Assembly: GCA_025057975.1 (NCBI GenBank)
Contig: JANWUV010000007.1
Span: 62,001-126,000, forward strand
Length of the DNA stretch: 64,000 nucleotides
Source of the DNA: Chloracidobacterium sp.
GTDB taxonomy: Bacteria; Acidobacteriota; Blastocatellia; Chloracidobacteriales; Chloracidobacteriaceae
Reading direction: 5' to 3'
Shown: in pieces, positions 53,313-63,623 of the stretch
Numbering within the stretch: position 1 is the stretch's first letter
Layout: each line of letters starts with the position of its first letter
Notes under the pieces: model-generated
Told to the model about the DNA's origin: nothing
Seen by the model: the letters and a program-made list of their open reading frames with translations, nothing else
Databases searched by the model: none
Position numbers and translations under genes: made by a program

Positions 53313-55406
53313 CTACGGTATCATGACTGCCTGCTGAAGAAAGCCGTCTATAGCCTCGATGTACCGCTGGGGCGAGACGGCGTAGGCTTCGCCGTGCGCC
53401 GCGCCGCCGATGACCAGCTTGCGGCTGGCCGGGTGCCGTGCCGCACGGTAAAGCGGTTCAAGCGTGGTTTCAACCGGCATGCGCCGGTCGCGTCCGCCGC
53501 CGATGAATAGGATTGGGACGGTGATGCGGCGGGCGACGCGCTCTAGGTCGAAGTCGCCAACGGCGAAGCCCATCCGCCACGCGGTCGTATAGGTCAGCAC
53601 CGGGGCTAGCGGCCAGTGGGGCAACCCCAAATAGCGTACGTCGTTGCTAACGGCGTCCCGAAAGGAACGAAAGCTGCTGTCGCTGACGACGGCGGCGACT
53701 TCCGGGGTTTCAGCCGCCGCCAGCAGGCTTGCCGCCGCGCCCATAGAGACGCCTAGCAGCACAATCCGGTCGTAGGGCGCACGCCGCCGGACAAACTCAA
53801 CGGCTGCCCGTACATCGCGGCGCTCAACATAACCGACGGTGCAGAACTCGCCCCGGTGTTTACCGTGGCGGCGTACGTCGTACAGCAGCACGCCGTAGCC
53901 GAGCTTCCAGAGCGCCACACCGCGCTCCAACATTTCATAGCGCGAGCGAAACAGCCCGTGAGTCAAAATGATGGTGACCTGCCGTGTCCGTGCCGGCAAA
54001 TACCAGCCAGTGAGCGGAATCCCGGAAGATTCAAACCTAACATCCTCATATTGCGCGCCCAGCGCCGCCGGCGTATCCGTGCGGCGACGTTCATCAGGGC
54101 GCGTCCGTGCTTTGGTGACGGCGACGCCGGCAAGGTAGGGGAGTCCCAACCCGATGATGAGCAGCCACGCGGCGACACGCCGCAACAACCGCGGGTAGAG
54201 ACGTAGCTTTGGTGGGTCCACCACAGCGCGTCCCGTTTGCGGGTCGTCCAGATTGCGCAAGCAAGCCCAGGCGACGATGGTGAGGCCAGTGCAGACAGCC
54301 GCGACCGCCAAGAAGCCGCCGGACGAATAAACCAGCCCGGCGAGGACGACGGCGGCGACAATCCCCAGTTGGGAGAAGCCGTTGCGCAAGGCGATGAAAG
54401 CCGGGCGCTCATGCGGAGCGACCAGTTCCGTCGTCAGAGCTTGAAGCGGGGCGACACGCGCGGCAGCGCAAAAGGCGGCGAACGCCGTCGCCAGATGGAG
54501 TCCCCATGTCCAAGCGAAGGTCGGGACCAGCAGCAGTCCCACCGCCATCCACCCATTGGCGAGCACCGCCACCCGTCGCTTGCCGTAGCGGTCGGCCAAC
54601 TTGCCGCCGACGAAGCCGCCGCCGACGGCACCGACGCCCGTCACGCCGAACAGCATGCCGATGCGGAACTCGTCGGCGCGGAAGGCGTCGGAAAGCCACG
54701 TCCCCAGAAAAGCCGAGAAGGCGACGAGACCGCCGGAGACGAACGCCGCGCTGATGAGCGCCAACCCATGCGAGCGGGAGCGTGTCGCCATGCGCCACAG
54801 GTCGCGGACGCCGCCGACCTGCGCGCCGGATGACGTTTGAGTTGCCGGGAGCGGAAACCGCAGCACCAGCCCACCCGCGACGGCCGCCGCCGCTGCTGCG
54901 AACCAGAACGCCGCCGTCCAGCCGAAGCGCCCGACCAGAAACGCGCCCAGTGGAACGCCGATGACTGGTGCCAAGAAGTAACTGACCGCCACGCCGCTCA
55001 TTTGCACGCCGCGCGCAGCGTAACTTGAAGCGTTGGCCAGCGCCGCAATCGCCAGCGCCGACACCAGTCCGCCGGAGAAACCGGCCGCAGCCCGCGCCAA
55101 GTAAAACACCCATATGTTCGGCGCGAGGGCGGCCGTCAGCGCCGCCGCCACGGCCAGCAGCCCCGCCAACGGCAAGCCGCGTGTCGGGCGCAGTGTTCGC
55201 CCTGGGCCGACCAACCAAAACGCTGTCGCGGCGTTGGCGAGTGAATACACACCGGCGCTTTGCGCAACGGCCGATTTGGACGCCCCCAACCCAGCCGCAA
55301 CGCCGGGGGCGATGGCGCCGATGAGCTGGGAATCCACAAGGGCCGCCAAGATCAGCAGACACACCGCCCAGTAGGCCACAATCTCACGGCTTCCGGGATG
55401 ACGCAT
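53313..55406 (-). CDS. Fusion protein: MFS transporter plus cytoplasmic alpha/beta hydrolase
   Basis: A 697-residue protein. Residues ~10-400 are a 12-helix major facilitator with motif-A-like GGFVGGKLADRYGKRR in the central loop and the start SREIVAYWAVCLLILAAL. A further helix near 420 (LLIIGLGLPYLAGVAV) leads into a soluble domain (about 455-697): VTIILTHGLFRSRYEM, the nucleophile elbow VLLGVSMGAAAS (Ser554), LFIGGGRDRRMP (Asp) and GGAAHGEAY (His). This is a complete catalytic triad. By the extra helix the hydrolase may be periplasmic or cytoplasmic; that depends on whether it counts as helix 13. It may transport a compound and release its ester. Both halves are in one unbroken frame. Confidence 0.88.
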   Translation of the reverse strand: MRHPGSREIVAYWAVCLLILAALVDSQLIGAIAPGVAAGLGASKSAVAQSAGVYSLANAATAFWLVGPGRTLRPTRGLPLAGLLAVAAALTAALAPNIWVFYLARAAAGFSGGLVSALAIAALANASSYAARGVQMSGVAVSYFLAPVIGVPLGAFLVGRFGWTAAFWFAAAAAAVAGGLVLRFPLPATQTSSGAQVGGVRDLWRMATRSRSHGLALISAAFVSGGLVAFSAFLGTWLSDAFRADEFRIGMLFGVTGVGAVGGGFVGGKLADRYGKRRVAVLANGWMAVGLLLVPTFAWTWGLHLATAFAAFCAAARVAPLQALTTELVAPHERPAFIALRNGFSQLGIVAAVVLAGLVYSSGGFLAVAAVCTGLTIVAWACLRNLDDPQTGRAVVDPPKLRLYPRLLRRVAAWLLIIGLGLPYLAGVAVTKARTRPDERRRTDTPAALGAQYEDVRFESSGIPLTGWYLPARTRQVTIILTHGLFRSRYEMLERGVALWKLGYGVLLYDVRRHGKHRGEFCTVGYVERRDVRAAVEFVRRRAPYDRIVLLGVSMGAAASLLAAAETPEVAAVVSDSSFRSFRDAVSNDVRYLGLPHWPLAPVLTYTTAWRMGFAVGDFDLERVARRITVPILFIGGGRDRRMPVETTLEPLYRAARHPASRKLVIGGAAHGEAYAVSPQRYIEAIDGFLQQAVMIP

Positions 55407-55683
55407 CAGAAAACCATCTCATTTCGGGAAGGACGTTCGCGCGCCGTACCATCCCAAACAACCTTTTGTTTGGCAACCGGATCACCGCCCTGTTCGGCGT
55501 CCTGGGGCGGGGCGGACGGCGGCGACGCGGCTGAAAAATGCTCCCGCTCGGTGGCGTCAGCGTTTGATCCGTGCATTAGGATGAAAACATTGGGGAACGG
55601 CTCGCCCCGGCCGTCCCCGAAATATCACCCAGTTTCACCGCAGCCCAACGCGCTTTCACCCCGAAGTTGATGGAGGATGCCTG

Positions 55684-58437
55684 ATGCGGCGTGACGCTTC
55701 GGCAACGAAAAACCCCTTACCAACCACTCCGTGGCATGCACTGGCGACGCATGACATTTATGACCGACTGGCGACGAACGCAAACGGGCTGACCACTGCC
55801 GAAGTTGAGACCCGCCAGCGTCAATATGGACGCAATCTCCTTCCGACCAAGCCGCCGCCGAAGCTGTGGGTGGTCATTCTGCACCAGTTCGCAAATTCAC
55901 TCATTTATATTCTGCTCATTGCTGGTGTGGTGGCGCTGGCGATTGGCGACTTCAAGGATGCAGGGTTCATTTTCGGCGTCGTTGTCCTCAATGCCATTAT
56001 CGGGACGTATCAGGAATGGCAGGCGGAGCAAAACGCCCACGCCCTGCAAAACCTGCTTGAGATTCGTGCGCGCGTCCGGCGCAACGGCGAGGCCTTGTCG
56101 GTTTCCGCCGAAGACCTCGTGCCGGGTGACATCGTTTTGTTAGAAGCCGGCGACAAAGTAGCGGCGGACGTGCGTTTGGTTCAGGTTTCCAACCTCGGCG
56201 TAGATGAAGCCCTGCTCACGGGAGAATCTATGCCAATCACCAAGTCGGTGGCGGTGTTACCCGAACCGACGCCCGTGAGTGACCGACTCAACATGGTCTT
56301 CGCCGGTTCGCTGGTCGTCACCGGACGTGCGATGGGCGTCGTGGTTGAGACTGGAACGCGCACGGAAGTCGGACGCATTGCGCAGTCGCTGGTTGAGGTG
56401 GCGAGCGCCAAACCGCCGCTGCTGGTACGGATGGAGCGATTTTCGCATCAGGTCGGCTTCATCATCCTCGCTTGTTCGTGCGTCTTGGGAGTCGTGTCGG
56501 TCTTCCAAGGGTTGCCCGTCCGCGAGGTGTTTATGGTGATGGTCGGGCTAGCGGTGGCCGCCATCCCCGAAGGATTGCCCGTCGCCCTGACAGTGGCGCT
56601 GTCCATCGCTACGGCGCGGATGGCGAACCGCAAGGTGATTGCACGGCGGTTGGTGGCGGTGGAGAGTTTGGGCAGTTGTACGGTCATTGCCAGCGACAAA
56701 ACCGGAACGCTGACGCTCAATGAGCAAACTGCACAGGTCATCGTATTGCCCGATGGACAACGCTGTGAGGCGCATGGACAGGGCTACAACGGCGAGGGCG
56801 AGGTCACATTAGCCGGCGGCAAGCCGCTTGATGACATGCAACGCAAAAGACTGCTCCGGCTGGCGCGCGCGGCCGTCCTGTGCAATGAGGGATCGCTGAC
56901 GCGCACGGAGAGCGGCTGGCGGCACAGCGGCGACGCGATGGACGTGGCGTTGTTGGCGCTGGGTTACAAGCTCGGATTGACGCCGGACGCTGAACGCCAA
57001 GCGCATCCGCCGCTGGCGGAAATCCCCTTTGAGTCCGAACGTCGTTATGCCGCCGTCGCCTACCGCGTCGGAGACCAAACGCACGCAGCGGTCAAAGGCG
57101 CGGTGGAGGTCGTCGCAGGCTTCTGCCGGACGATGGAAACAGCGCAGGGCGAGCAGGCGCTCAACCTTGAGCGCGTCGTCCGGCAAGCGGATGCACTGGC
57201 GGCTGAAGGCTACCGCGTGCTCGCCATTGCGCACGGCGCTGTTGAAACGCCAGTTGAGACACCGGCCGACCTAGAAAAGGTCAAGTGTCTGGCGCTTGTC
57301 GGGTTGGTAGGTTTTATTGACCCCTTGCGGCCGGAGGTCAAGGACGCCGTCGCCCGCGCACAACGCGCCGGCGTCAAGGTGATGATGATTACCGGCGACC
57401 ATCCGCTGACGGCACTGGCGATTGCGCGTGAGTTAGGTCTGGCGCAAACCAAGGAGCAGACGGTCACTGGTCAGGAACTGGCGGCGGTGCCGCGCGAGCA
57501 GCTCGGCCGGTGGCTGGATGAGCACCCGCAGGTGCGTGTCTTTGCCCGCGTTACGCCCGACCAAAAGCTCGCGATTGTGGACGCGCTGGTGGCGCGCGGC
57601 GAAGTCGTGGCTGTCACCGGCGACGGCGTCAATGATGCGCCAGCGCTCAACCGAGCCAACATTGGCGTGGCGATGGGGTCAGGTACGGATGTCGCCAAGG
57701 AAGCGGCGCAGATCATCATCGCCGACGACAATTTCGCTTCTATCGTCGCTGGCATTGAGGAGGGGCGTTATGCCTACGCCAACATCCGCAAGGTGACATG
57801 GTTTTTGATCTCGACCGGCGCAGCGTCGCTGATTCTCATCGGCGGGACAGTCGCGCTGGCGCTGCCGATGCCGTTGTCAGCCGTCCAGTGGTTATGGCTC
57901 AACCTTGTCACAAACGGCATTCAGGACGTGGCGCTGGCGTTTGAGGCGGGAGAACCCGGCGCGATGCAGCAACCGCCGCGTGATCCGAAGGAAGGGATTT
58001 TCGACCGGCGGATGATGACGCGCGTTCTGCTGGGCGGTGTCACGATGGCGATCCTCTGCTTTGGGCTGTGGGTGTACCTGATGCAGACAGGAGTTGAAGT
58101 CACGGCGGCGCGCAACATCCTGCTGGCGTTTTTTGTGCTGATTCAGTTTTTCTACGTACTCACCTGCCGGTCGGAGACGGCGTCGGCGTTCACGATTTCA
58201 TGGCGGCGCAATCCAGTGTTGGTCGGTGGGGCGCTGACGGCGCTGGCCATTCACATCCTCTCGATGAACTGGCCGGTGATGCAGGCGATCTTGCGCCTCG
58301 AACCGCTGTCGTTGGACAAATGGTTGGGGCTGGGCGCGTTGGCGACCATCGTGTTCATCGTAATGGAGATTTACAAACGTCGGCAACGCCTTGAACAGGA
58401 GCACGCACCGGTTCGGGAAACCCCAACGGCGGCCTGA
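55684..58437 (+). CDS. P-type cation ATPase (P2, Ca2+-type)
   Basis: A 917-residue ion pump. Motifs: DEALLTGESMPITK, the cation site in VAAIPEGLPVALTVALSIAT (helix 4, PEGL), phosphorylation motif ASDKTGTLTLNEQ, nucleotide-binding KGAVEVV, MITGDHPLTALAIA and VTGDGVNDAPALN. About ten membrane helices, with N-terminal cation-ATPase_N sequence and a C-terminal cation-ATPase_C part. The PEGL form and layout fit calcium or related P2 pumps of bacteria; Mg or Na/K cannot be ruled out. GGAGG lies before the ATG at good spacing. It is divergent from the MFS-hydrolase gene. Confidence 0.93.
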   Translation: MRRDASATKNPLPTTPWHALATHDIYDRLATNANGLTTAEVETRQRQYGRNLLPTKPPPKLWVVILHQFANSLIYILLIAGVVALAIGDFKDAGFIFGVVVLNAIIGTYQEWQAEQNAHALQNLLEIRARVRRNGEALSVSAEDLVPGDIVLLEAGDKVAADVRLVQVSNLGVDEALLTGESMPITKSVAVLPEPTPVSDRLNMVFAGSLVVTGRAMGVVVETGTRTEVGRIAQSLVEVASAKPPLLVRMERFSHQVGFIILACSCVLGVVSVFQGLPVREVFMVMVGLAVAAIPEGLPVALTVALSIATARMANRKVIARRLVAVESLGSCTVIASDKTGTLTLNEQTAQVIVLPDGQRCEAHGQGYNGEGEVTLAGGKPLDDMQRKRLLRLARAAVLCNEGSLTRTESGWRHSGDAMDVALLALGYKLGLTPDAERQAHPPLAEIPFESERRYAAVAYRVGDQTHAAVKGAVEVVAGFCRTMETAQGEQALNLERVVRQADALAAEGYRVLAIAHGAVETPVETPADLEKVKCLALVGLVGFIDPLRPEVKDAVARAQRAGVKVMMITGDHPLTALAIARELGLAQTKEQTVTGQELAAVPREQLGRWLDEHPQVRVFARVTPDQKLAIVDALVARGEVVAVTGDGVNDAPALNRANIGVAMGSGTDVAKEAAQIIIADDNFASIVAGIEEGRYAYANIRKVTWFLISTGAASLILIGGTVALALPMPLSAVQWLWLNLVTNGIQDVALAFEAGEPGAMQQPPRDPKEGIFDRRMMTRVLLGGVTMAILCFGLWVYLMQTGVEVTAARNILLAFFVLIQFFYVLTCRSETASAFTISWRRNPVLVGGALTALAIHILSMNWPVMQAILRLEPLSLDKWLGLGALATIVFIVMEIYKRRQRLEQEHAPVRETPTAA

Positions 58438-58517
58438 GACTGATGCAGAGGCAATTGACGTCATCCCACCCAGCTAACCGAGGGTGCTTTCCGAGACAAC
58501 AGAGCAGGCTACATTTG

Positions 58518-58558
58518 AAGTTCAGCGGCGTTTCGCGCCGAAAAACCTGAACTTTTCT
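58518..58558 (+). terminator. Hairpin terminator after the P-type ATPase
   Basis: An 8-bp outer stem AAGTTCAG/CTGAACTT (58518-58525 and 58547-58554) encloses a smaller hairpin CGGCG/CGCCG and is followed by a short T-rich run. It lies 80 bases after the stop of the ATPase gene. Confidence 0.45.
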
Positions 58559-59348
58559 GTGATGAGCGGGCGTCGCCGTGCCTTTCGGCGGGAAAACAGT
58601 AAACGCTGTCGCTCTTCCGTCGAGGATGATCCCCGCCGTAGCTAACGCCGGTTTCCAGCCTGCGCAGCAGACAGCATCTACAGTCCAACGATGAGCGCCA
58701 ACGGAGTAGCCTTAGGTGAGCATGACCCGGCTTCTGCGATGGAGGAACCTGCAGGTAGCGGCGACGCAGAAGACGCAGAACATGACGGTGTACACGCAGA
58801 CGGCGGACGGGAGAAGTGGCGATCGGGTGGTGGTAACCGTGGAGCATTGATCGCCGCGCCGCAGCTGTGGTCGCAGGGGCGGTAACGCAGGTGTTGAGTG
58901 GGGGACAGATGGCGCGCTATGAGCAGCCGTTTAGCGACGGAAGGGCAGATGTCTTTGTTTGGCGCAACCCGCCCTCAGCCCTAGCGATGAGATGACGCAG
59001 TGGTTTTTTGAAGCAGCTGAAAGACACACAGAGGCGGCAGACGCGCCTCTATGGACCTGTGCTGGAGACGACAACGTGCAGAGCATCAGCTACACGAACA
59101 CAAACGAGCGGCCGCCCACGCCCCCGACACTGGGGCTTTACGTAGATGTGGATTTCAACCAGCTGACGGGGGTGACAGATAGGCCGCGACGTGCAAGTGC
59201 TATCCGTGAACGGGCGGCTTGGCGCGGGACAGCTGAAGCGTATAGACGGCTGCTAATCAATCACACAATCACCTCGTGGGGACGGTGGGCGCACGCCAAG
59301 CCGGCGACTGGACATGGAAGGCTGATGAAATCGCCGCACGCCAAGCCG
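58559..59348. other. Long region without intact gene, possibly eroded RHS-like coding DNA
   Basis: About 790 bases. A plus-strand frame at 58959-59432 runs into the cytochrome gene on the other strand and is not credible. Short readable segments such as YVDVDFNQLTGVTD and TQNMTVYTQTADG have a Tyr/Asp/Gly-rich character slightly like RHS/YD repeats, but they are in different frames and separated by stops. I cannot claim a gene. Confidence 0.35.
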
Positions 59349-62300
59349 TCAGCGCCGTTTACGCCGGCGAAGCGCAAATGGCGTGGCGACAGCGAAAAAC
59401 GCCAGCCAACCAAGCGGCCACCACGACGCTGACTTTGGCTCCGCCGCCTTGGCTTCGGCGTACCACCCTTTGGTCGGCCCTTTGGGTACATCGTTTGACA
59501 CCGTGTACACCGTGCCATCCGGCTTCAGATATAGCCTGCGCATTTCGTCCAACTTGAACGGCCGCGCCCCACGCCGACCAAACACGACAAGCTGGTTGCC
59601 GCTTTCGTCCACACCCCGGTCGCGGTCAAGCCCCTTCGAGATAGCCACCGACTTACCTTTCGTCGGGTGCGTCGCAATTAGTCGCGGCTCTGGACGCGGG
59701 CTGAACCCTCCGTTGGTCGCCATCGTCTCCGGCGAGGTCAACTGCACCACCCGCAAGCCGTTCTTGCCGTCGGCAATGTAGGCAAAGGCGCTGGCGTTCG
59801 TCATCCCAACCTTCACATCGTGCGCGTCGTTGATGACGCCGCCGGCCGTAAAGACCTGGTCAAGCTTCGGCTGCTCAGGCCGCTCGACGTCAATAATCAC
59901 CAACCCCTGCTTGCCGCCCGCGACGTAGGCGTATGTCCGCGCGACGTAAACCTGATGCGCGTCCTCCAGCGGTACGGTCGCGCCCGGCACGAGTCGGGCT
60001 TTCTCCGGCAGTGTAATGTCCACGACGTGCAAGCCGGTCGCGTCCGTTACAAAGGCGTACCGGAACTGAATGGCGATGCCCTTGGGCTTCTTGAAGCCTT
60101 CAACCACCGAAACCACCTTCGGCGCGGCGGCATTGGCGATGTTCACAATAACCAGCCCACGGTCGCACAAGATATAGGCATGGTCGCCCGCTACTGTCAG
60201 GTTCTCCGCGCCGTTGAGGATGCCGTTCGGATTGAAGGTGTAGTCCTTCTTGAGGAAGTTGTTGGTCGGGTCGCCGTCCAGTAGCGTTGCGGCGTTGATC
60301 ATTACCAACCCTTCCTCGCGGTCGCTGACGTAGAGGTACGCATACACCGGACTGATCGGCTGTTCCTCATTTTCCGGGAAACGCTGCCGGGTTGGGTCCA
60401 CGGCCAGTGTCGTCGGGGCAGCGATCGCCGTCGCATACTTCGTCTTGACGTAAAACCGCTGCCCTAGGGGGGACACTGGCGCGGTCGTGATGCGTTCGGA
60501 AAAGTCTTTGTTGTCAATGTTGGCGATGTCGTAGATGCGGACGCCACGCTCGCCCTCAGCGACATACAGATACTCGCCCCGCATCTGAACGCTCAGCGCA
60601 TGACCGTGATGGTGATAACTTTCCTTGAGTTTGTCACCGTTGGCTTTGTGCTTCTTGTATTCCTTTGGATAGGCGATTTCATGCAGCGTGCTGCCGATAA
60701 CGGCCTGCGGTTCGCTCCGCTCCGTCGCTACAACAGCTGAAATGCCGTGATGCTCCTCAGCGACATAGATGTACCGTCCCATGAAGTTGACGTAGTTCGT
60801 CCCAAGGAGCAGAAGCTGCGCCATAATCGCGTTGTTGTCGTTGTCCTTGGAGATGTGGCAGTCCGTACAGCCCTTGGTCTCACGCGCCCGTACCGTATGC
60901 GGCACGTGCGTGTTCATCGCCTGTCCCGAATAGCCCTCCGAAGAAATCGTCTGCTGTTGGGAGTATAGCCACAGTCGGTTGGCGTTCTGCGAACCGACGA
61001 TGACCGCCGACGACGACCGCACCGGCGCAATGCGGTTGCCGGTCGCCGTGCCGTCAATGCCCAGCATGAACACATCGTCGCGCAGCACTTGGAAGTTGTA
61101 AGAGGTCCAGTTGCGCGTCTCCGGCCCGCCCTCGTTGTGGTTCATCGGGCGCTTCCGGTTGGCGACCATCGGCAGGTGACAACCGAAGCAGCTTGTCATC
61201 CACGCCGAGTGACAGGCGTAGCAGGTCATTTTCTGGTCGCTGTGAGCCAACTGGCTGTCTTTGCTTTCATCCGGTTTGGCGTTCGGGTCCCACACGTCGC
61301 CTTTCATGAGCATCTTCGCGTAGTGAGACTTCTCGCTGTAATGCTCGTGGCCGGGTGTGACGGTGTCCTTCGTTTGAACGACAACCCAGAACTTTTCCGG
61401 GTCCACCATCGAGTACTGAATGACCTTGCCCTTGTACGGCCCCTGCGTCGGGATTTCGAGAACGGACGCCTGCCGGAAACCACGCGGGCGACGTTTGGAT
61501 GGGTCGCGGTCGTAAACCGTTCGTGTCTTGTAGCCGTCCAGTGAATTGCCGCCGCCCGGCGCTTCCGCCTCGGTCTTGTTGCGCGCCGTGAACTTTCCGG
61601 TCACCAGCGCGTCGTCGGCGCTCTTCTTGCGCGCGCCGCCCGCAAAGCCGGTCGTCAATGATTTCGGGTTGGCGTAGGCGTAAATCGAGCCGTGGCAGTC
61701 CTGACAGCTGATCTCAATGGCGGCGCGCGGCTCGCCGTAAAGCAGCCGGTCGCCATGACCGTCCTGCGAGAAGTGGCAGTCCACGCAGTGCATGCCCTTC
61801 TCCAAGTGAATGTCCTTCAAGTGCACCGGTACGCCGCTGCGCATCGTCTTTTTGTTGACTTCAACGCCCTCCGACGTGTACGCCACGGCCTCGCGCAGGG
61901 CGTCCGGCGTCACATTCGCCACCGGCTGGTCGTTTTCATCCAGGTAGCGTCCCTTGCGATCCTGCTTGAAGACGGCGCGGTAAATCCAGCCGTGGCCATG
62001 GAAGTCGGCGAACTGCGTCCGCTGCGCCTTGGGGTTGACTTTCGTCCACACTTCATCGAGGAAGTCACGGTCGCCCCACTTGCCGCGTTGCGCCGAGCCT
62101 TCCGGGTTATGCCGGGCGATGTTTTCCAGCTCTTCGTCGCTGCGCTTGAGCGGCGTTTCGGGATACATCAGCCGTCCGTCGGTTTCGTTGTCCCACCACA
62201 TGAAGCCCTGATAGGTCGTGAGCATGTTCGTGCCGGGATGCATGTGGCAGACCATGCACTGGCTGGTCGGGATGGCGTTGGTTAAAACGTGGCGGACGGG

Positions 62301-63563
62301 ATGCCCCGGCTCGTCCTTGGGAATCGTCGGGTCGTCCGTTTTGGTCGTCCCGCGATTCGTATGCGCGTAGTCGAACTTCGTGGATGAGTGCACCGGCGAG
62401 CGGTCGTTGGCGTAGGGCGTGTGACAGGCGGTGCAACCGCTGGAGCGATAGTCGCCCGGATGGTCGTTCGTGCCCAGCAGCGACGTAAGCGGATCGAGCA
62501 GGCGCGTTTTTTGCAAGCCCAAAAACACCGGATCGGTGCGCAAGAGCGTCCCAAAGCCGCGCGGACTGAGTTTGACTTCCGGCAAACCGGCCAGGTCGGC
62601 TTCCGGGTTTGGGTTGCCGACTTCCGACTGTTTCCGCCCGCCGCGTTCAAAGACGCGCAGGATGTTGCCCGGCTGGGTGACTTCCCAGCGCGGGAGCGGC
62701 GTGATGAACGGCAGGATGCCGCGATACTTGCGCTCGGAGGGCGTCGGCGGCTTGAGGGAGACAATCGCCTGCGGCGCGCCGTCTTGGTTGTAGCTTTCGC
62801 CCCAGCGCGTGTCCTTGTAGGGATAGGCCCCGTTGTTGTAGAGCGCCGCGCCCCACAGCATCGCGCCGTGGGTCATCATGCTGGTTTTGACCTTGTCCAC
62901 AATGAAAGCCTGCCCGTCGAACCGCTCAGCCTTGTTGTGGCACTCGCCGCAGGCGATGTCTGCGACGCGCAAATCGCCCGGATTGACGAAGCGGACGAAC
63001 TCAAGGTCTTCCTTGAGCAGCGCCGTGTAGGAAAGCTCCGGGTTGCCCGACCGCGCCGAGCCGTCCTTCCGCTTCCACAGTTTGGGATTCTTCGGCTGCG
63101 GGTGGGCTTCGTTTTGCGCTTTGATGTAGGCGGGTTGCCCCTTTTCGCTGCCGGACGGCTTCATGACTGCGCCGTTCCCACCGTGGCAATACACACAGGT
63201 GATGTTGCGGCCGATGTTGAGCGCGCTCCCGTCCGGGGCAATGTGGGCTGTCTTGTAGCCGCCCTCGTAGCCGGTATGACAACTCAAGCAACCGGCGTCA
63301 TTGGCGTTTTGAAGCTTCCAATCGTCTTCGGTTTTGTCCTTGGAGGCACGGTAAATCCGAGCACGCGCCGTCGCCGGGTCCACCGGCGCGGCGGGCTTGG
63401 CGGAAGGCGTGTTGTCCTGTCCGGCGGCCGGCGTCGGGTTGGTCGGCGGCGGCGCATTGTCGCCCGCCACCGAACGCAGCGCCGGCAGTCCGCTAAAACC
63501 AAGGAAGGCGACGGCGACCGTCGCGCCGAGAACAAAAGCTTTGAGTCTGAAAGCCGTGGCCAT
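59349..63563 (-). CDS. Decaheme cytochrome c with C-terminal LVIVD beta-propeller and membrane tail
   Basis: A 1404-residue exported multihaem protein. Signal segment at about 8-28. Ten CxxCH haem sites: CLSCH (C92), CVYCH (123), CGECH (205), CTACH (377), CMVCH (436), CVDCH (593), CQDCH (620), CYACH (781), CFGCH (792) and CTDCH (899). Several free His lie near them (HSDQ, HVPH, HHHGH) as possible sixth ligands. From about 930 to 1330 follow repeats YLYVAEGERGVRIYDIA, GLVIVNIANAAAPK and GLVIIDVERPEQPK, the LVIVD-type propeller. The C-terminus is a helix, WWPLGWLAFFAVATPFAL, with a basic tail RRRKRR, anchoring it. It follows an outer-membrane barrel gene by 60 bases, so an electron-transfer conduit is plausible. 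Confidence 0.93.
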   Translation of the reverse strand: MATAFRLKAFVLGATVAVAFLGFSGLPALRSVAGDNAPPPTNPTPAAGQDNTPSAKPAAPVDPATARARIYRASKDKTEDDWKLQNANDAGCLSCHTGYEGGYKTAHIAPDGSALNIGRNITCVYCHGGNGAVMKPSGSEKGQPAYIKAQNEAHPQPKNPKLWKRKDGSARSGNPELSYTALLKEDLEFVRFVNPGDLRVADIACGECHNKAERFDGQAFIVDKVKTSMMTHGAMLWGAALYNNGAYPYKDTRWGESYNQDGAPQAIVSLKPPTPSERKYRGILPFITPLPRWEVTQPGNILRVFERGGRKQSEVGNPNPEADLAGLPEVKLSPRGFGTLLRTDPVFLGLQKTRLLDPLTSLLGTNDHPGDYRSSGCTACHTPYANDRSPVHSSTKFDYAHTNRGTTKTDDPTIPKDEPGHPVRHVLTNAIPTSQCMVCHMHPGTNMLTTYQGFMWWDNETDGRLMYPETPLKRSDEELENIARHNPEGSAQRGKWGDRDFLDEVWTKVNPKAQRTQFADFHGHGWIYRAVFKQDRKGRYLDENDQPVANVTPDALREAVAYTSEGVEVNKKTMRSGVPVHLKDIHLEKGMHCVDCHFSQDGHGDRLLYGEPRAAIEISCQDCHGSIYAYANPKSLTTGFAGGARKKSADDALVTGKFTARNKTEAEAPGGGNSLDGYKTRTVYDRDPSKRRPRGFRQASVLEIPTQGPYKGKVIQYSMVDPEKFWVVVQTKDTVTPGHEHYSEKSHYAKMLMKGDVWDPNAKPDESKDSQLAHSDQKMTCYACHSAWMTSCFGCHLPMVANRKRPMNHNEGGPETRNWTSYNFQVLRDDVFMLGIDGTATGNRIAPVRSSSAVIVGSQNANRLWLYSQQQTISSEGYSGQAMNTHVPHTVRARETKGCTDCHISKDNDNNAIMAQLLLLGTNYVNFMGRYIYVAEEHHGISAVVATERSEPQAVIGSTLHEIAYPKEYKKHKANGDKLKESYHHHGHALSVQMRGEYLYVAEGERGVRIYDIANIDNKDFSERITTAPVSPLGQRFYVKTKYATAIAAPTTLAVDPTRQRFPENEEQPISPVYAYLYVSDREEGLVMINAATLLDGDPTNNFLKKDYTFNPNGILNGAENLTVAGDHAYILCDRGLVIVNIANAAAPKVVSVVEGFKKPKGIAIQFRYAFVTDATGLHVVDITLPEKARLVPGATVPLEDAHQVYVARTYAYVAGGKQGLVIIDVERPEQPKLDQVFTAGGVINDAHDVKVGMTNASAFAYIADGKNGLRVVQLTSPETMATNGGFSPRPEPRLIATHPTKGKSVAISKGLDRDRGVDESGNQLVVFGRRGARPFKLDEMRRLYLKPDGTVYTVSNDVPKGPTKGWYAEAKAAEPKSASWWPLGWLAFFAVATPFALRRRKRR

Positions 63564-63623
63564 GGCCGTACCCTTGGCGCGCCGGACCCGGATTGGGGGC
63601 TTTCGCCGCCGGCGCGAGTGTCG

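Noticed and set aside
58959-59432. Plus-strand open frame of 157 codons before the cytochrome gene
   Set aside because: Its end overlaps the cytochrome C-terminus on the other strand, composition changes halfway, and no RBS or family was seen.
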